Assembly: GCA_963726795.1 (NCBI GenBank)
Contig: CAVSDD010000006.1
Span: 779,034-843,033 of the forward strand
DNA from: Hyphomicrobium_A sp963726795
Lineage (GTDB): Bacteria > Pseudomonadota > Alphaproteobacteria > Rhizobiales > Hyphomicrobiaceae
Direction of reading: 5' to 3'
Length of the DNA: 64,000 nucleotides
Shown here: piece by piece, positions 62,289-64,000 of the stretch
How the letters are laid out: each line of letters opens with the position of its first letter
Numbering within the stretch: the stretch's first letter is position 1
Translations under genes and position numbers: made by a program
The notes under the pieces: model-generated
Database searches by the model: none
Seen by the model: only the letters and a program-made list of their open reading frames with translations
What the model was told of the DNA's origin: nothing

Positions 62289-64000
62289 GTGCTCGTCGCG
62301 CTGCTGGCGATGGCGTGCGTCGGACTGCTCGGCGGCTGCGGCGCGACTCTCACGAGCGCAGTCGGGCGATCCGCTCGCCGGCGCGACCGACCGACTGAAT
62401 CAAAAGCCGGCATGGGCTTTTCCGCTGAGCCGGCGGTTGCCACGCAGGCCGATCGCGCAGATCTCACGAAGGTCGCCGATCAGTTCACATCGATGTCGAC
62501 GCCGGGCGCCCGTGCCTACAAGGTCGGTCCGCAGGACGTTCTCGACATTTCGGTCTTCAAGGTGCCCGAGTTGACCAAATCGGTGCAGGTCGCGGAATCC
62601 GGCAGCATAAATCTTCCCCTCGTCGGTGAAATTCAGGCCGCGGGTAAGACGGCGCAAGACATCGAGCGCGACCTGGCCAAAAAGCTTGGCGCGAAATATC
62701 TGCAATCACCGCAGGTGACCGTATTCGTCAAGGAGTACAACCGGCTGCTGCCGACCCAACCCGCCGCGCTGCTACAGTTGAGTGACCAGTTGCTGCTTGC
62801 TGAACTCAACCGTGCCAATCAATCGTCATCCGAAGCGAGCGCGGGTGGCTTGGGCGCAACGGAAAAGCCGGCGGACGCACGGTTGCAAGGCTGGGCCAAC
62901 TTTGCGCAAAGGGCATTCGACGCTTCGAATGCGCCGAACAGCGGCGCTACCCAAGCCGCTACCCAAACATCGAAGATTACGATTGATCCAATGGTCGCTG
63001 CGCAAATCAGGGCATGGGCGACGGCGGTGCTCCTCCGGGATCCACTCAACGCGCACGCCCTGAGATTGCTTGGGCAGGTTGCGGAGAAGGACCAAGTCAA
63101 TCGCCTTATGGAAGCGGCGACGCGCCGCTCGATCGACGAGAGCACGGCCGCTTACTGGCTGATGCGCAAGAATGTCCAGGATAAGACTACGGAGCTGCCA
63201 TCCACCATGCCGATCTGCTCCTGCGAACGCGGACCGGAATGTTGCCCCTCGTCGCGCCGGCGCTGACGCTCGCCGCAGAGGATGCCAAGTCCAACACGGA
63301 ACTCAAAGAGCTGCTCGCCCTCAATCCGCGGTGGCGGGGAGCATTTCTCGAGGCCGTTGTAAGGCGACTTTCCGATCCACGCGTCGTGCTCGATCTCCTT
63401 CTGTCGCTTCGCAAGACCTCGTATCCGCCGACGCCGTACGAGTTGCGCAGGTTCTCGGAGTACTTGGTCTTCAAGAAGCGCTATGATCTCGCCTACTACT
63501 CCTGGCTGCAATTTCTACAGCCCGGTGAACTCCTGGGCGCCGGCCTTCTCTACAACGGCAGTTTCGAGTCCACGCCGAGCGGAATGCCATTCGATTGGGT
63601 TGCCGACGCCAAATCGGGAGTGACGGTAGATCTGGTACGAAGTCTGGAGGGCGGGCGGCAGCACGCGCTGTCTCTCGAGTTCGGACAAGGGCGTGTCGAG
63701 TTCAACGGGGTTGCGGAGGTGCTGCTGCTTCCCCCAGGGGATTATCTCCTTTCGGGAAAATATCGCGGTGACCTGATTGGCCGACGTGGACTGGTGTGGC
63801 GAGTTGATTGCCTGGACGCGGATACCACCTTGGTGACGACGCCCATGGTGCTTGGGCGCATTCCCGACTGGGACAAATTCGAAATCTCTTTCAGCGTGCC
63901 CGCGAGCGGATGCCCGGCTCAGCGTCTGCACCTCGACCTCGATGCACGGTCTGCCTCCGAGCAATTGTTGTCCGGGTCCATACTTTATGACGACATGCAG
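62289..64000 (+). pseudogene. Wza-like polysaccharide export lipoprotein joined to a TPR/carbohydrate-module protein, runs off the end
   Basis: Starts GTG at 62289: lipoprotein signal with LLGGC, then the Poly_export domain YKVGPQDVLDISVFKVPELT, SGSINLPLVGEIQAAGKT, QSPQVTVFVKEY (residues about 75-152). The SLBB domains that should follow are absent; the same frame runs on into an unrelated helical, repeat-like protein (AELNRANQSSSEASAGG, TAVLLRDPLNAHALRLLGQV, AATRRSIDESTAAYWLMRKN). After a frame change near 63183 it continues YGAAIHHADLLLRTRTG, LLSLRKTSYPPTPYELRRF and a beta-rich module (LGAGLLYNGSFESTPSG, LEGGRQHALSLEFGQG, LPPGDYLLSGKYRGDLIG) to the window edge. The abrupt junction near 62745 suggests a deletion or an assembly join. 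Confidence 0.6.

Overview
The window comes from a high-GC alphaproteobacterium, most likely of the order Hyphomicrobiales (Rhizobiales). The pointers are an EipA/DUF1134 protein, BcsS, DUF1489, DUF3175, a PII (glnB)-glnA pair behind a sigma-54-type promoter, a VPEID-CTERM protein and many small secreted alpha-type proteins. No genus can be assigned from sequence alone. I see no rRNA, tRNA, CRISPR array, insertion sequence or prophage; this reads as chromosomal backbone plus one polysaccharide locus.

Layout. 0-21 kb: short, mostly single-gene units, rich in small exported proteins, with an esterase-713-like hydrolase, DUF1460, DUF899, BcsS, Ogt, MaoC, a VPEID-CTERM protein, an Omp25/31-like barrel, an aldo/keto reductase, two cupins flanking a fused DoxD-DoxA (thiosulfate:quinone oxidoreductase type), DUF72, and a bactofilin joined to a CSPG/cadherin-like repeat. 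20.6-30.5 kb: Crp/Fnr regulator, thioesterase, NodB-type deacetylase, EipA, L,D-transpeptidase, TPR protein, NAD(P)HX repair enzyme, then glnB-glnA. 30.5-43 kb: small membrane and secreted proteins, a coiled-coil periplasmic protein, GST, DHFR-like reductase, ClpP-like periplasmic protein and MgtE. 43.3-45.7 kb: two more NodB paralogues in tandem. 45.7-49.7 kb: a minus-strand unit coding a BON-like/OmpA repeat protein, a 32-aa membrane microprotein and a membrane-anchored protein with four helix-hairpin-helix modules. 50-51.4 kb: cyclopropane fatty acid synthase. 51.7-64 kb: an exopolysaccharide locus (initiating sugar transferase, WecG/TagA-sugar-transferase fusion, GT4 enzymes, flippase, polymerase, O-antigen-ligase-like protein, CpsB-type PHP phosphatase, Wza-like lipoprotein).

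How it fits together: most recognisable genes act on the cell envelope (deacetylases, L,D-transpeptidase, EipA, OmpA, bactofilin, Omp, polysaccharide assembly and export), with a nitrogen-regulation cassette and a few repair and redox enzymes between them.

Quality warning: about 20 genes are broken by frame changes that, in nearly every case I could resolve, disappear if ONE base is removed (a net single-base surplus). mgtE alone has four, all of the same sign. This is the pattern of assembly or basecalling insertions more than of biological decay, so features typed 'pseudogene' here mean 'reading frame interrupted in this sequence', not 'proved non-functional'. Breaks are densest in the polysaccharide locus.
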